Shown: positions 9,753-18,496 of the stretch, one piece after another
Layout: every line of letters starts with the position of its first letter
Position numbering within the stretch: the stretch's first letter is position 1
Assembly (NCBI GenBank): GCA_016720805.1
Contig: JADKJZ010000006.1
Coordinates: 1-64,000, forward strand
Direction: 5' to 3'
DNA from: Gemmatimonadota bacterium
Lineage (GTDB): Bacteria > Gemmatimonadota > Gemmatimonadetes > Gemmatimonadales > GWC2-71-9
DNA: 64,000 bases
Position numbers and translations under genes: made by a program
Notes under the pieces: model-generated
The model's database searches: none
The model's input: the letters and a program-made list of their open reading frames with translations, nothing else
What the model was told of the DNA's origin: nothing

Positions 9753-11038
9753 CCGGCCACCCGCCGCCGCACCGCCTCGGCATGTCCGAAGAGTCCTTCC
9801 GCCTCGGCGAGCGCCATGACGTGCGGCGCATCGGCCAGCAACTGCGCCCGCGAGTAGCGAATGAGCGACGTGCGCTTCACGAAGTCGTAGACGCCGAGCG
9901 GCGAGGCGTAACGCGCGGTGCCGCCGGTCGGCAAGACGTGGCTGGGCCCGGCGATGTAGTCGCCCACCGGCTCCGGCGTTGAGTCGCCAATGAAGATCGC
10001 GCCGGCGTGGCGCACCAGTGCCGCCAGCTCGTCCGCGTCACGCGTGACAATCTCGAGATGCTCCGCCGCGCGAATGTTGGCGACCTCGGCGAGCGCGGCG
10101 CGGTCAGCCACCAGCACCACCAATCCGTTGCGCATCAGTGAGGCACGCGCGACGTCGGCCCGGGGGGCTGTGGCAAGTGCCGCCTCGAGTGCTGCGGGGA
10201 TCGCATCGGCCAACTCGCGCGATGTCGTCGCCAGCCACGAGGCGGCGTCTTCGTCGTGCTCCGCCTGGGCAATCAGGTCTGCCGCAATCAGGTCGGCTTG
10301 GGCCGTCTCGTCGGCGAGGATCAGCACCTCGGTCGGGCCCGCGACCATGTCGATCCCCACCTGCCCGAACACCTGCCGCTTCGCCTCGGCGACCCACTTG
10401 TTGCCGGGGCCGACGATCTTGTCGACCCGGGGGACAGTTGCGGTGCCATAGGCCAGTGCCGCCACGGCGTGCGCGCCGCCGATCTTGAAGACCCGGGTGA
10501 CGCCACTGATGGCGAGGGCGGCGAGGACGGTGTCGTTGATCCCGTTCGGCGGGGTGACGGCCACCAGCTCCTTGACCCCCGCCACGACGGCTGGAATGGC
10601 GTTCATCAGGACCGAGGAGGGGTAGGCCGCCTTCCCGCCAGGCACGTACAGCCCGGCGGCGTCCACGGGGGTCACCCGCATCCCGAGCAGGGTGCCGTCG
10701 GGACGTTCCTCGCGGAAGCCGGTATCGCGCTGCTGCAGGTGATAGCGCCGGACCTGCTCGGCCGCCCGTTCCAGGGCGGCACGGACCCCGTCCGGAATCC
10801 GCGCCAGCGCCTCATGACAAGCGGTCAGGGGCAGCTCCCATTCGGTCGGGCCGAGGGAGGAGCCGTCGAACCGCTGGGTGTATTCCAGGAGCGCGGTGTC
10901 GCCCCGGGTGGCCACATCGGCGACGATCGCCGCGACGGCCTCCTGGGTGATCCGATCGGTCGTGGCGAAGGAGGGGAGGTACGCCGACAGCCCCGCCAAC
11001 CCGAGGGGGGCGGTGGTGGCGTCGTATCGGCGGATCAC
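9749..11038 (-). CDS. hisD: Histidinol dehydrogenase
   Basis: HisD performs the last two steps of histidine synthesis, oxidising L-histidinol to histidine with NAD+, using a catalytic zinc ion. The chosen GTG at 11038 gives VIRRYDATT and 429 residues, the normal family length; an upstream in-frame GTG at 11097 would overlap the divergent gene. Motifs: GLYVPGGKAAYPSSVLMNAI (signature), KIVGPGNKWVAEAKRQVFG, VGIDMVAGPTEVLILAD, LIAQAEHDEDAASWL (the Q/H zinc-binding stretch) and PEPVGDYIAGPSHVLPTGGT. It is divergent from the CNNM/CBS gene whose operon carries hisZ and hisG, so histidine genes flank this point on both strands. Confidence 0.93.
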   Translation of the reverse strand: MIRRYDATTAPLGLAGLSAYLPSFATTDRITQEAVAAIVADVATRGDTALLEYTQRFDGSSLGPTEWELPLTACHEALARIPDGVRAALERAAEQVRRYHLQQRDTGFREERPDGTLLGMRVTPVDAAGLYVPGGKAAYPSSVLMNAIPAVVAGVKELVAVTPPNGINDTVLAALAISGVTRVFKIGGAHAVAALAYGTATVPRVDKIVGPGNKWVAEAKRQVFGQVGIDMVAGPTEVLILADETAQADLIAADLIAQAEHDEDAASWLATTSRELADAIPAALEAALATAPRADVARASLMRNGLVVLVADRAALAEVANIRAAEHLEIVTRDADELAALVRHAGAIFIGDSTPEPVGDYIAGPSHVLPTGGTARYASPLGVYDFVKRTSLIRYSRAQLLADAPHVMALAEAEGLFGHAEAVRRRVAG

Positions 11039-11070
11039 CGCCCCATCTCGCTCCGGATGCCCGGACGCGC

Positions 11071-11076
11071 TAACCT
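11071..11076 (+). promoter_or_regulatory. -10-like box (TAACCT) 8 nt before the CNNM gene start
   Basis: TAACCT ends 8 nt upstream of ATG 11085 and no Shine-Dalgarno sequence is visible. This spacing fits transcription starting at or next to the start codon (leaderless mRNA). It belongs to a recurring pattern in this window. Confidence 0.4.
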
Positions 11077-11084
11077 TCGGCAGA

Positions 11085-12404
11085 ATGGAACCCTCCACAA
11101 GCTGGACCTCGATCGCCGTCGGGCTGCTGTCGGTGATCGCCCTCGTGGCCCTCAACGCCTTCTTCGTCGCGGCCGAATTCGCCCTGGTGGGCGCCCGCCG
11201 CACGCGCCTCGAAGAGATGGCCGAGGCCGGCGACGGCAAAGCTACGCTGGCCCTCAAGGCGGTCCAATCCCTCGACCGCTACGTCTCCGCCACCCAGCTG
11301 GGGATCACCCTGGCCTCCCTCGGCCTCGGCATGATCGGCGAGCCGGCGCTGGCGGGGCTGCTGGAGCGCTTCTTCAGCGTCCTTCCGGCCGACCTGGCCG
11401 CCATTGCCACCCACACGGTGGCGGTGGCGATCGCCTTCTCGCTGATCAGCACCCTGCACATCGTCCTCGGTGAACTGGTACCGAAATCGCTGGCGATTCG
11501 GTTCCCGGAGGACGTCTCCCGGTGGGTGACCGCGCCGCTGATCGGCTTTGCGTGGGTGATGCACGGCCCGATCCATGTCCTGAACGGGACGGCGAACCGC
11601 CTGCTCCGCCTGGGTGGGGTCGCCCCGGTCGACGGCCACGAGCGGCTCCACTCCTCCGACGAGATCCGGATGCTGGTCGAGCAGTCCGGCGAGGGCGGCT
11701 CGCTCGGCAAGGAGCCGGCTCGCCTGCTCGAGGGGGTCTTCGAGTTCAGCGAGAAGACCGCCGAAGAGGTGATGACCCCGCGGACCGAGATGAGTGCCCT
11801 TGAGGCCGATTGCTCCGTCGAGGCGGCAGCCGACGAGGTCGCCGTCGCGGGCCGCTCCCGCTACCCGGTCTACACGGAATCGCTCGACGAGATCGTCGGC
11901 GTCGTGCTGGCCAAGGACATCCTCCGCGCCGTCCGGCAGGCGCCGGGGACGTCGCTCCGCACCATCATGCGGGCACCGCTCTTCGTCCCGGGGACGCGCG
12001 AGGTCGAGGATGTGCTCTCCGACATGAAGAAGCTCAAGACCCACTTGGCGGTGGTGCTCGACGAGTATGGCGGCACCGCCGGCCTGGTCACCATGGAGGA
12101 TCTGCTCGAGGAGATCGTCGGCGAGATCTTCGACGAGTACGATCCGGTGCAGGCCGCCGCCCTGGCCGCGACCGCCGATGGCTCGGTCGTCATCGAGGGA
12201 AGCACCACCATCGGCGACTTCAACAATCGCTTCGAGACCGACCTCGACGACAGCGACTACACCACGGTCGGCGGCTTCCTCTTCGGACAGCTCGGCCGGC
12301 TCCCCAAGGTGGGCGATCGGGTGACCATCGGCAGTCACGGATTCGAGATCGCCGAGATGGCGGGGAGGCGAGTGGAGCGCGTTCGGGTCATATTGACCGC
12401 ATGA
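11085..12404 (+). CDS. CNNM/CorC (HlyC/TlyC-like) membrane protein with CBS pair
   Basis: Predicted Mg2+ or Co2+ transport protein of the hemolysin-C-like family, 439 residues. Residues 1-200 form a DUF21/CNNM membrane domain with the hallmark FFVAAEFALVGARRTRLEEM after the first helix and TLHIVLGELVPKSLAIRFPE later. Two CBS motifs follow (VMTPRTEMSALEAD and YPVYTESLDEIVGVVLAKDI; then LSDMKKLKTHLAVVLDEYGG, TAGLVTMEDLLEEIVGEIFD), and a C-terminal CorC_HlyC domain (DLDDSDYTTVGGFLFGQLGR). The domain order is complete. Its TGA overlaps the hisZ start by 4 bp. The older name hemolysin is misleading; ion transport is the better inference. Confidence 0.9.
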   Translation: MEPSTSWTSIAVGLLSVIALVALNAFFVAAEFALVGARRTRLEEMAEAGDGKATLALKAVQSLDRYVSATQLGITLASLGLGMIGEPALAGLLERFFSVLPADLAAIATHTVAVAIAFSLISTLHIVLGELVPKSLAIRFPEDVSRWVTAPLIGFAWVMHGPIHVLNGTANRLLRLGGVAPVDGHERLHSSDEIRMLVEQSGEGGSLGKEPARLLEGVFEFSEKTAEEVMTPRTEMSALEADCSVEAAADEVAVAGRSRYPVYTESLDEIVGVVLAKDILRAVRQAPGTSLRTIMRAPLFVPGTREVEDVLSDMKKLKTHLAVVLDEYGGTAGLVTMEDLLEEIVGEIFDEYDPVQAAALAATADGSVVIEGSTTIGDFNNRFETDLDDSDYTTVGGFLFGQLGRLPKVGDRVTIGSHGFEIAEMAGRRVERVRVILTA

Positions 12405-13363
12405 TGACTCGCTCGTCCATCGCCCCGGTCCCGCCGGGGACCCTCGACCTGACCGGCCCCGCCGTCCGTCGCCGCAGGACGTTGCAGCGCGCGGCCACGA
12501 CCGTGCTCGAATCGGCCGGCTTCGAGGAATGCATTCCGCCGACCTTCGAGTACGACGAAGTCTTCCTCCGCGCCGGTGGCCCCGAGATCGCCGAGCGGCT
12601 GCTGCGCTTCCCCGATCATGACGGCCGCCTCCTCGCCCTCCGCTACGACTTCACGGCCGCGGTGGCGCGCGTGGCAGCGACGTCGTTCGCCGATGTCGCG
12701 CCGCCGCTCCGCCTCTGCTATTCGGGCAAGGTCTATCGGCAGGAGCCCGACCGGGTGGGGCGCCCACGCGAGATCCTGCAGGTCGGTGCCGAGATGCTGG
12801 GGATGGCCGGGGCGGCGAGCGACGTCGAGCTGATTCGACTCACGCTCACGCTGCTCGCCGCGCTGGCACCGGCCGACTACCAGGTCAACATCGGCCACGT
12901 CGGGGTGCTCGCGCCCGGCTTTGCCGCGCTGCCGCCGGAACGGCGGAGCGAAGTGCGCCGCTGGGTCGATCGGAAGGATCGCGCGTCGCTGGCCCGCCAT
13001 CTCGCCGGACTCGACTCGCCCGCGCGCGAGCTCGCCTCGCTGCCGTTCATCATCGGCCGCCGCGACGCGCTCGAGGCGGCGCTGCCGACGGCGCCGGCGG
13101 CGGTGCGCCCCGGGTTGCAGCAGCTCCTCGCCCTCGATGCGGCGCTCACCGACGACGAGCGCAAGCACGTCGTGTACGACCTCGGCGAGGTGCGCGGGCT
13201 CGACTACTACACCGGGATCCACTTCGAGGTCTTCGTGAGCGGGGCTGGTCACGCGGTCGGCGCCGGCGGTCGCTACGACGACTTGATGGGGCGCTTCGGG
13301 CGGCCGATGCCGGCCGTTGGCGTCTCGCTCGATGTCGACGCGCTGGCGGAGTTGGTCCCGTGA
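12401..13363 (+). CDS. hisZ: ATP phosphoribosyltransferase regulatory subunit HisZ
   Basis: HisZ is a catalytically dead HisRS-like protein that forms the octameric ATP phosphoribosyltransferase with short-form HisG. It has 320 residues. The class II synthetase core is clear: VPPGTLDLTGPAVRRRRTLQ at the N terminus, PPTFEYDEVF, LALRYDFTAAVARVAAT (motif 2 region), LCYSGKVYRQEPDRVGRPRE, EILQVGAEMLGM, GLDYYTGIHFEVF and GGRYDDLMGRFGRPMPAVGV. There is no anticodon-binding domain, which separates it from HisS. ATG 12401 overlaps the preceding stop and its stop overlaps hisG, so the two subunits are translationally coupled. Confidence 0.93.
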   Translation: MMTRSSIAPVPPGTLDLTGPAVRRRRTLQRAATTVLESAGFEECIPPTFEYDEVFLRAGGPEIAERLLRFPDHDGRLLALRYDFTAAVARVAATSFADVAPPLRLCYSGKVYRQEPDRVGRPREILQVGAEMLGMAGAASDVELIRLTLTLLAALAPADYQVNIGHVGVLAPGFAALPPERRSEVRRWVDRKDRASLARHLAGLDSPARELASLPFIIGRRDALEAALPTAPAAVRPGLQQLLALDAALTDDERKHVVYDLGEVRGLDYYTGIHFEVFVSGAGHAVGAGGRYDDLMGRFGRPMPAVGVSLDVDALAELVP

Positions 13364-13986
13364 GCGGCATCCTCCGATTGGCACTGGCCAAGGGGCGCCT
13401 CTACGACGGCGCGGTGGAACGCCTCACGCACGCCGGCATCACGGTGGCGACCGATGCCGGCCGCCGCCTGCTGATTCCGACCAGCGATCCCTCGCTCGAA
13501 ATCATCGTGGTGAAGCCGGGCGACGTCCCGGTCTACGTCGAGAGCGGTGCCGCCGACCTCGGCGTCACCGGCACCGACGTGTTACGTGAATCGGACGCCG
13601 ACGTACTCGAACCGCTCGACCTGGGCTTCGGGGCCTGCCGACTCGTCGTCGCCGCGCCGATCGCCACGTCGTATCCGAGCCTGCCGCACGGCCGCACCCC
13701 GCGCGTCGCGACCAAATACCCGCGACTCGCGCGGCAGCACTTCGCCGGCATGGGCCGCGCGGTGGAAGTGATCATGGTGGGGGGATCGGTCGAAGTGGCG
13801 CCGCTGTTGGGCCTCTCCGACTGGATCGTCGACCTGGTCGACACCGGCAACACGCTCAAGGCCAACGACCTGACCGAGCGTGAAGTCATCCTGCAGAGCA
13901 GCGCAGTCCTGGTGGCGAATCGGGCGTCGCAGAAGCTGAAGCTCGAGGCCCATCTTCAGCTGATGAGGATGATCGATCATCGATGA
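13360..13986 (+). CDS. hisG: ATP phosphoribosyltransferase, short form (HisG_S)
   Basis: First enzyme of histidine synthesis: ATP plus PRPP gives phosphoribosyl-ATP. GTG 13360 overlaps the hisZ stop (GTGA). The 208-residue length marks the short form, which lacks the C-terminal regulatory domain and needs HisZ. Motifs: LRLALAKGRLYDGAVERL, GDVPVYVESGAADLGVTGTD, RVATKYPRLARQHF and VEVIMVGGSVEVAPLLGLSD, followed by WIVDLVDTGNTLKANDLTE. The last residues, MRMIDHR, and the stop codon are encoded inside the TCATCGA heptamer array that follows, so the array has probably altered the natural C terminus. Confidence 0.94.
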   Translation: MSGILRLALAKGRLYDGAVERLTHAGITVATDAGRRLLIPTSDPSLEIIVVKPGDVPVYVESGAADLGVTGTDVLRESDADVLEPLDLGFGACRLVVAAPIATSYPSLPHGRTPRVATKYPRLARQHFAGMGRAVEVIMVGGSVEVAPLLGLSDWIVDLVDTGNTLKANDLTEREVILQSSAVLVANRASQKLKLEAHLQLMRMIDHR

Positions 13987-14004
13987 TCGATCATCGATCA
14001 TCGG
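13962..14004. repeat. Heptamer repeat array B (TCATCGA/TGATCGA family)
   Basis: A run of GATGATCGATCATCGA-type units with a 7-bp period. Because the unit is nearly its own complement, the array can fold on itself. It begins inside the last codons of hisG, provides its TGA (13984-13986) and ends 3 bp before the stop of the convergent GT2 gene, filling the whole intergenic gap. Confidence 0.8.
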
Positions 14005-14007
14005 CCG

Positions 14008-14760
14008 TCAGGGCCTCCCCACCACATCGTACATGCTCCGATACTTCTTCCGCACCCCGGTGTTGCGCGGCGGGAAGAGATTGAACTTGATGATGTGCCA
14101 GAACGCCGCCACGCCGTCCTTCCAGCCGATCTTCTTCCCTTCCTCGTAGGTCCGGCCGCTGTAGGAGATCGGCAGTTCCCAGATCTTGGCGTGGGCCTGT
14201 GACAGCCGCGCCGTGAGTTCCGGTTCGAAGCCGAAGCGATCGGTGGTGAGGATCAACTTCTTCATCAGCGGCGCGCGGACGACCTTGTAGCAGGTCTCCA
14301 TGTCGGTCAGGTTCAGGTCGGTGAACATGTTCGACAGCAGCGTCAGCAGGCCGTTGCCGACCGAGTGCCAGAAGTAGAGCACGCGGTGCGGGCCGCCGAG
14401 GAAGCGCGATCCGAAGACGGCATCGGCGTCGCGTTCCTCGATCGGGTGGAGCAGCGTCGGGATCTCGGCGGGGTCGTACTCGAGGTCGGCGTCCTGCACC
14501 ACGATCACGTCACCCGTCGCCGCCTCGATCGCGGTGCGGATCGCCGCGCCCTTGCCCCGGTTCACCTCGTGGTGTCGCACCGCATCCACCCGGCCCTCGG
14601 CGAGCAGTCGGTCGAGGATCTCGCGCGAGCCGTCGGTGGAGCAGTCGTTGACGCAGACGATCTCCTTGTCGACGGGCACGGCGCGGACCTTCTCGATCAG
14701 CGTCTCCAGGGTCCGGGCCTCGTTGTAGACCGGGATCAGGATCGACACGCGCAGCGTCAT
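14008..14760 (-). CDS. Family 2 glycosyltransferase (polyprenyl-phosphate hexose synthase type)
   Basis: Cytoplasmic GT-A enzyme of 250 residues that probably moves a hexose from a nucleotide sugar to polyprenyl phosphate (Dpm1/DPMS-like); the acceptor is not certain. Motifs: ILIPVYNEARTLETLIEKV at the N terminus, EIVCVNDCSTDGSREILDRL (donor site), VNRGKGAAIRTAIEAATGDV, the DAD metal-binding triad in VVQDADLEYDP, and DRFGFEPELTARLSQ later. No membrane helices are obvious. It is the last gene of the operon starting with DUF58, and its ATG overlaps the pdxA stop. Confidence 0.85.
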   Translation of the reverse strand: MTLRVSILIPVYNEARTLETLIEKVRAVPVDKEIVCVNDCSTDGSREILDRLLAEGRVDAVRHHEVNRGKGAAIRTAIEAATGDVIVVQDADLEYDPAEIPTLLHPIEERDADAVFGSRFLGGPHRVLYFWHSVGNGLLTLLSNMFTDLNLTDMETCYKVVRAPLMKKLILTTDRFGFEPELTARLSQAHAKIWELPISYSGRTYEEGKKIGWKDGVAAFWHIIKFNLFPPRNTGVRKKYRSMYDVVGRP

Positions 14761-15671
14761 CGAGGCTGGCTCCGTGGGGCAAGAGAAAGGGCGAGGGCGA
14801 TCGCCGCCCGCATGCTGCCGGCATCCGCGCGGCCGGTCCCGGCGATGTCGATCGCGGTTCCGTGATCGGGCGAGGTGCGCACGAAGGGCAGACCGAGGGT
14901 GACGTTCACGGCGTTGCCGAAGGAGGCGACCTTGATCGCCGTCATGCCGACATCGTGATACGGCGCCAGCACGGCGTCGAACTCCCCGCGCATGGCACGG
15001 ACAAACACCGTGTCGGCCGGCAACGGGCCCGTCGCGCCGAGCCGCTCGGCGGCCGGCACCAGGATGCGCGGCTCCTCGTCGCCGAAGAGCCCCTGCTCGC
15101 CGGCGTGCGGATTGAGGGCGCAGAGTGCGAGCCGCGGCTCGGCGATGCCGAATTGCTCCCGCAGCGCGCGCTTGGTGACCTCACCCGTGCGGACGATCTT
15201 CTCGGTGGTGAGCAGCAGCGGCACATCGCGCAGCGGCACGTGCGTCGTCACCAGGACCACGCGGAGCCGATCGGAGGCGAGCATCATCGCGACCTCGACG
15301 CCGCCGGCGAGTTGCGCCAGCCATTCGGTGTGTCCGGGAAATGGAAAACCGGCCAGATGAAGCGCGTGCTTCTCCGCCGGGCCGGTGACGATCGCATCGA
15401 CGGCGCCGCTCATGGCGAGCTTGGCCGCCTGTTCCACGGCCCGCCCGGTGATCAGCCCCGCCTCGACGGCGCCCGCGCGCGCCGGCCCCTTCCCTGGGTG
15501 CCAGGGGCCGGTGGCGATGCGATGATCGGCGGGGATGGCTTCGACCTGCTCCCGCGCGCCGAGGAGGGTGATCTCGGCGTCGACGCCATCGGCAAGCGCC
15601 GCGGCGACGATTTCCGGCCCGATCCCGCGCGGGTCACCAAGGGTGACGGCGAGCCGGGGCCGGCGCGTCAC
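14757..15671 (-). CDS. pdxA: 4-hydroxythreonine-4-phosphate dehydrogenase PdxA
   Basis: NAD-dependent, metal-requiring enzyme of the DXP-dependent pyridoxal phosphate pathway. GTG 15671 overlaps the SurA stop (GTGA) and gives 304 residues. Motifs: LAVTLGDPRGIGPEIVAAAL, AIVTGPAEKHALHLAGFPFP, GHTEWLAQL, LVTTHVPLRDVP (metal His), ALNPHAGEQGLFGDEE (metal His), PADTVFVRAMRGEFDAVLAP, YHDVGMTAIKV (metal His) and FVRTSPDHGTAIDIAGTGRA. All PdxA signatures are present. SurA followed by PdxA is also the E. coli order, so the linkage is old or has arisen twice. Confidence 0.95.
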   Translation of the reverse strand: MTRRPRLAVTLGDPRGIGPEIVAAALADGVDAEITLLGAREQVEAIPADHRIATGPWHPGKGPARAGAVEAGLITGRAVEQAAKLAMSGAVDAIVTGPAEKHALHLAGFPFPGHTEWLAQLAGGVEVAMMLASDRLRVVLVTTHVPLRDVPLLLTTEKIVRTGEVTKRALREQFGIAEPRLALCALNPHAGEQGLFGDEEPRILVPAAERLGATGPLPADTVFVRAMRGEFDAVLAPYHDVGMTAIKVASFGNAVNVTLGLPFVRTSPDHGTAIDIAGTGRADAGSMRAAIALALSLAPRSQPR

Positions 15672-16996
15672 GGCCAGCGAATGTCGACGAAGGTGCGGCG
15701 GCGCAGCTCGCTCATGTAGGCGCCGAGGCCGAGTTCGCGGGAGAGGCGGAGGCGGATGTTCTCGCGTACGGCGTCGTAAGTCGCCGGTCCCTCGGGGGTC
15801 CGCTCGGTCACCTTCGCGATGCCCCACTTGGTGCGGAGCGGCTGGCCCTGCACTTCCAGCGAGAAGACCCGCGACACCTTCCCTGAGTCGACCCCGACCA
15901 GCGCCCCGGCATAGGCCGGCGGGAGCGAGTCGACGTAGATCCCGACGATGTCGCGCTCCTCGGACTGATCGTGGAAGATCCGCTGCAGCGAGTCGAACGA
16001 CGCCCCGGCAGCAACGAGCGCGGCAATGTTGTCGACCTTGACCTTCGCCGCGAGGGCGCCGGTCGAGTCGATCTCGGGGATGATCAGGATGTGGCGCGCC
16101 TGCACTTCGGTCGGCTGCGCGCGGGTCACCTGGATCACGTGGTAGCCGAACGGCGACTTCACGGCGTTGGAGATCACGCCCGGCTTGAGCTGGAAGGCGA
16201 CCTCTTCGAACTCGCGCACCATGGCACCACGACGGAAGAAGCCGAGGTCGCCGCCGGTCTCGCGGGTCCCGTCCATGCCGAAGCGCTTGGCCGCCGTGGC
16301 GAAGTCGGCACCCTTCCGCAGTTCGACGATGATCGAGTCGACCAGCGCCAACGCCTTGGCGTCGGCCTCGGGCGTCGGCTTCGGCGAGACGATGATCTGC
16401 CGCAACGACACCGCGGCCGGCCGCATCCCGAGCATCCCCGCCGCCGCAAAGGCGTCGTAGTACGCCCGGACTTCCTTCTCGGTCGGCATCAAGTCCTTCA
16501 GGGTGCCCTTCTGCCGGAGGGCCAGCGAGAAGCGCTCGCGGTAGAACTGCTTCCGCTGCTGCTCGATCAGCCACTTCCGGTAATCGTCGACGGTGTTGAA
16601 GCCGATACCGCGCATCTCGGCCTCGAACTCGGGCTGCGTCTTGTACTGCCGCCGTTGCTGCGTGAGGACGCCGTCAACCGCCTCGGCGACTTCCTGGTCG
16701 GTCACCTGGATGGTGGTGTCGGTGATCGCTTCCTGATACAGCAACTCTTCGTTGATGAGCGTGTCGACCAGCGCGCGCTTGTAGGCCGCCACACCCAAGG
16801 AGTCCCGGGGAATCCCCGGGGCCCGATTGGCCTGGTTCTGGAAGAAACGCTCCTCCACCATGGAGAAGAGGATCGGCGCCGTACCAACGACGGCGACGAT
16901 CCGATCGATCGGCTCGCCCGCCTGGGCGGACAGCCCGCTCACCGCACCCCCAACGAGGGATGCGGCGAGCGTGATGGCAGGGAGCCAGCGCCTCAC
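15668..16996 (-). CDS. surA: Periplasmic SurA-like peptidyl-prolyl isomerase
   Basis: Periplasmic chaperone that should escort outer-membrane proteins to the Bam complex. It has 442 residues with a signal peptide (MRRWLPAITLAASLVGGAVS, cut after LSAQA). The N-terminal SurA core starts with EPIDRIVAVVGTAPILFSMV and has LVDTLINEELLYQEAI; the first parvulin domain includes VSLRQIIVSP, ADFATAAKRFGMDGTRETGG, DLGFFRRGAMVREFEEVAFQ, LKPGVISNAVKSPFGYHVIQ; a second, more diverged one follows (ARHILIIPEI, ASFDSLQRIFHDQSEERDI). ATG 16996 overlaps the stop of the PpiC lipoprotein gene. Domain order fits SurA. Confidence 0.88.
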   Translation of the reverse strand: MRRWLPAITLAASLVGGAVSGLSAQAGEPIDRIVAVVGTAPILFSMVEERFFQNQANRAPGIPRDSLGVAAYKRALVDTLINEELLYQEAITDTTIQVTDQEVAEAVDGVLTQQRRQYKTQPEFEAEMRGIGFNTVDDYRKWLIEQQRKQFYRERFSLALRQKGTLKDLMPTEKEVRAYYDAFAAAGMLGMRPAAVSLRQIIVSPKPTPEADAKALALVDSIIVELRKGADFATAAKRFGMDGTRETGGDLGFFRRGAMVREFEEVAFQLKPGVISNAVKSPFGYHVIQVTRAQPTEVQARHILIIPEIDSTGALAAKVKVDNIAALVAAGASFDSLQRIFHDQSEERDIVGIYVDSLPPAYAGALVGVDSGKVSRVFSLEVQGQPLRTKWGIAKVTERTPEGPATYDAVRENIRLRLSRELGLGAYMSELRRRTFVDIRWP

Positions 16997-18462
16997 GGCG
17001 TCTTCGGGGCGGGCGTGCTGCCCGGCACCGGCGCAGGACCCGGCGCGGGCTGCACCGCGCCCGGCGGGGTGGCACCCGGCAACGGCCCGCCAGGCATCGG
17101 TCCGATCTTGGCGATGGCGAGCTCAACGGCCCGCTTCACGCCGACCTCATTGATGCCGTACTTCGCCTCCCCGCGGAGCGTCCAGGTGACCATCCCCGGC
17201 AGGATGCGAAGCGGCGTCTGGTTCGAGGTCATCCGATCGAAGAACTGGTCGACCTTGAGCGCCGCGGCCTTGGAACGATCCGACTCACTCGCCTTCGGAT
17301 CGATCATGTCGGGCGTCAACTGCATGGCAGCGCGCATCGAATCGATCCCGGCCGTGAAGCGGCTCTTGAGATCGGTCCACTCCGCACTGGTGATTTCAAT
17401 CTTGTTCTTCTCGGCGTCCTTCAGCAGCAGCGAGCTCTCGGTGAGGCTCTTCACGAACTGCACCAACTGGCTATCCTGCGCCGCCTTCATCTGCCCGATC
17501 AACTGCCGGCCCATGGTCGGATCGGCCGACGCGCCCATCGTCCAGTGGAGGAAATCACCGACGGTGAAACTGCCGCCCTTGTAACTGACGAGCTTCCCCT
17601 TGTCGGCGCGCTGTGCGTCCATCGCGTCGAGAGCAGCCCGCATCTTCGCAGCGGCATCCGGCGCCACCTCGAGCTTGAACTCCTTGTTCAGATCGGCAAA
17701 GTAGGTCGAGTCCATCGAGCGCATCTGCAGCTGCTGCGCCGACGACGCCAACCGCGGTGTCGCCTCCTCGGCGGTCGGGTAGCGCAGGATGTGGTAGCCA
17801 TAGTTCGTGGTGACCACGCCGCTGATCTCGCCCGGCTTCAGCTTCCAGCCTGCCTCGCTGAATTCCGGCGCCCAGGCCGTCCGCTCCGCGGGCGGCAGGT
17901 AGCCGTCATCCTGCGCCGAGACCGGGTCCTGCGAGTTGGCCTTGGCCAGTGCGGCGAAGTTGGCGCCACCCTTGGCCTGCGCCAGCAACGCCTCGATCCG
18001 CTTCTTCGCCTTCGCCTTGTAGGCGTCGCTCGAGTCCTGCGTGAGGATCAGGATGTGCTGGTGCACGCGCGTGACGCCGGCCTTGTAGATCGAGTCGGCG
18101 ACCTTCGGGTCGACCTTCGTCCGACGCGCGACGAGCGAGTCGTGGTAGTGCGAGGCGCGGAGCGAAGAGATCTCCGGCCAGAGCGCCGACGCGATGAAGG
18201 TCGAGTCGACGGCGAAGTTGTCCTTCGCGACCCGCTGTGCGAACAGGGTGTAGTCGACCCAGAGCCCGGCGATGAAATCGGCCGCCTCAGCGGTCGGCGC
18301 CTGCCCCTTCGCGGTGGCAAGAATGTCGGACACGCGCGTGGCCGCGAGTTCCTGACCAGCCGCCTTTGCCACCACGTCCGGGTGCGCGGTGAACGCCCCG
18401 CCATCTCCGCACCCGCTACCCAGGATGGCGACTGCCGCCACCAGCACCATTGAACGACGCAT
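16993..18462 (-). CDS. PpiC-type peptidyl-prolyl isomerase lipoprotein
   Basis: Probable envelope chaperone of 489 residues. ATG 18462 follows GAGGAG at ideal distance (an ATG 12 nt further up lacks one). The signal peptide ends in a lipobox, LGSG-C (AVAILGSGCGDGG). One parvulin domain is clear: VHQHILILTQDSSDAYKAKA, GGANFAALAKANSQDPVSAQ, DDGYLPPAERTAWAPEFSEA, GWKLKPGEISGVVTTNYGYH, ILRY. A long helical region follows and the C terminus is Pro-rich (GPMPGGPLPGATPPG). It is encoded directly upstream of SurA with overlapping codons, suggesting joint action on exported proteins; PrsA is the nearest named comparison. Confidence 0.82.
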   Translation of the reverse strand: MRRSMVLVAAVAILGSGCGDGGAFTAHPDVVAKAAGQELAATRVSDILATAKGQAPTAEAADFIAGLWVDYTLFAQRVAKDNFAVDSTFIASALWPEISSLRASHYHDSLVARRTKVDPKVADSIYKAGVTRVHQHILILTQDSSDAYKAKAKKRIEALLAQAKGGANFAALAKANSQDPVSAQDDGYLPPAERTAWAPEFSEAGWKLKPGEISGVVTTNYGYHILRYPTAEEATPRLASSAQQLQMRSMDSTYFADLNKEFKLEVAPDAAAKMRAALDAMDAQRADKGKLVSYKGGSFTVGDFLHWTMGASADPTMGRQLIGQMKAAQDSQLVQFVKSLTESSLLLKDAEKNKIEITSAEWTDLKSRFTAGIDSMRAAMQLTPDMIDPKASESDRSKAAALKVDQFFDRMTSNQTPLRILPGMVTWTLRGEAKYGINEVGVKRAVELAIAKIGPMPGGPLPGATPPGAVQPAPGPAPVPGSTPAPKTP

Positions 18463-18496
18463 CGGACTCCTCATCTTGTGGAAGATCGTCGGTGAC

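Noticed and set aside
7887..9857. A 656-codon + frame across typA and the CDF gene
   Set aside because: It runs antisense through two recognisable genes and has low-complexity composition typical of shadow frames.
13962..14004. Heptamer arrays as ordinary transcription terminators
   Set aside because: Some lie at convergent gene ends, but others sit between divergent genes (27541-27576, 49441-49503) or within a coding start (36731-36833), and none has a T-run.
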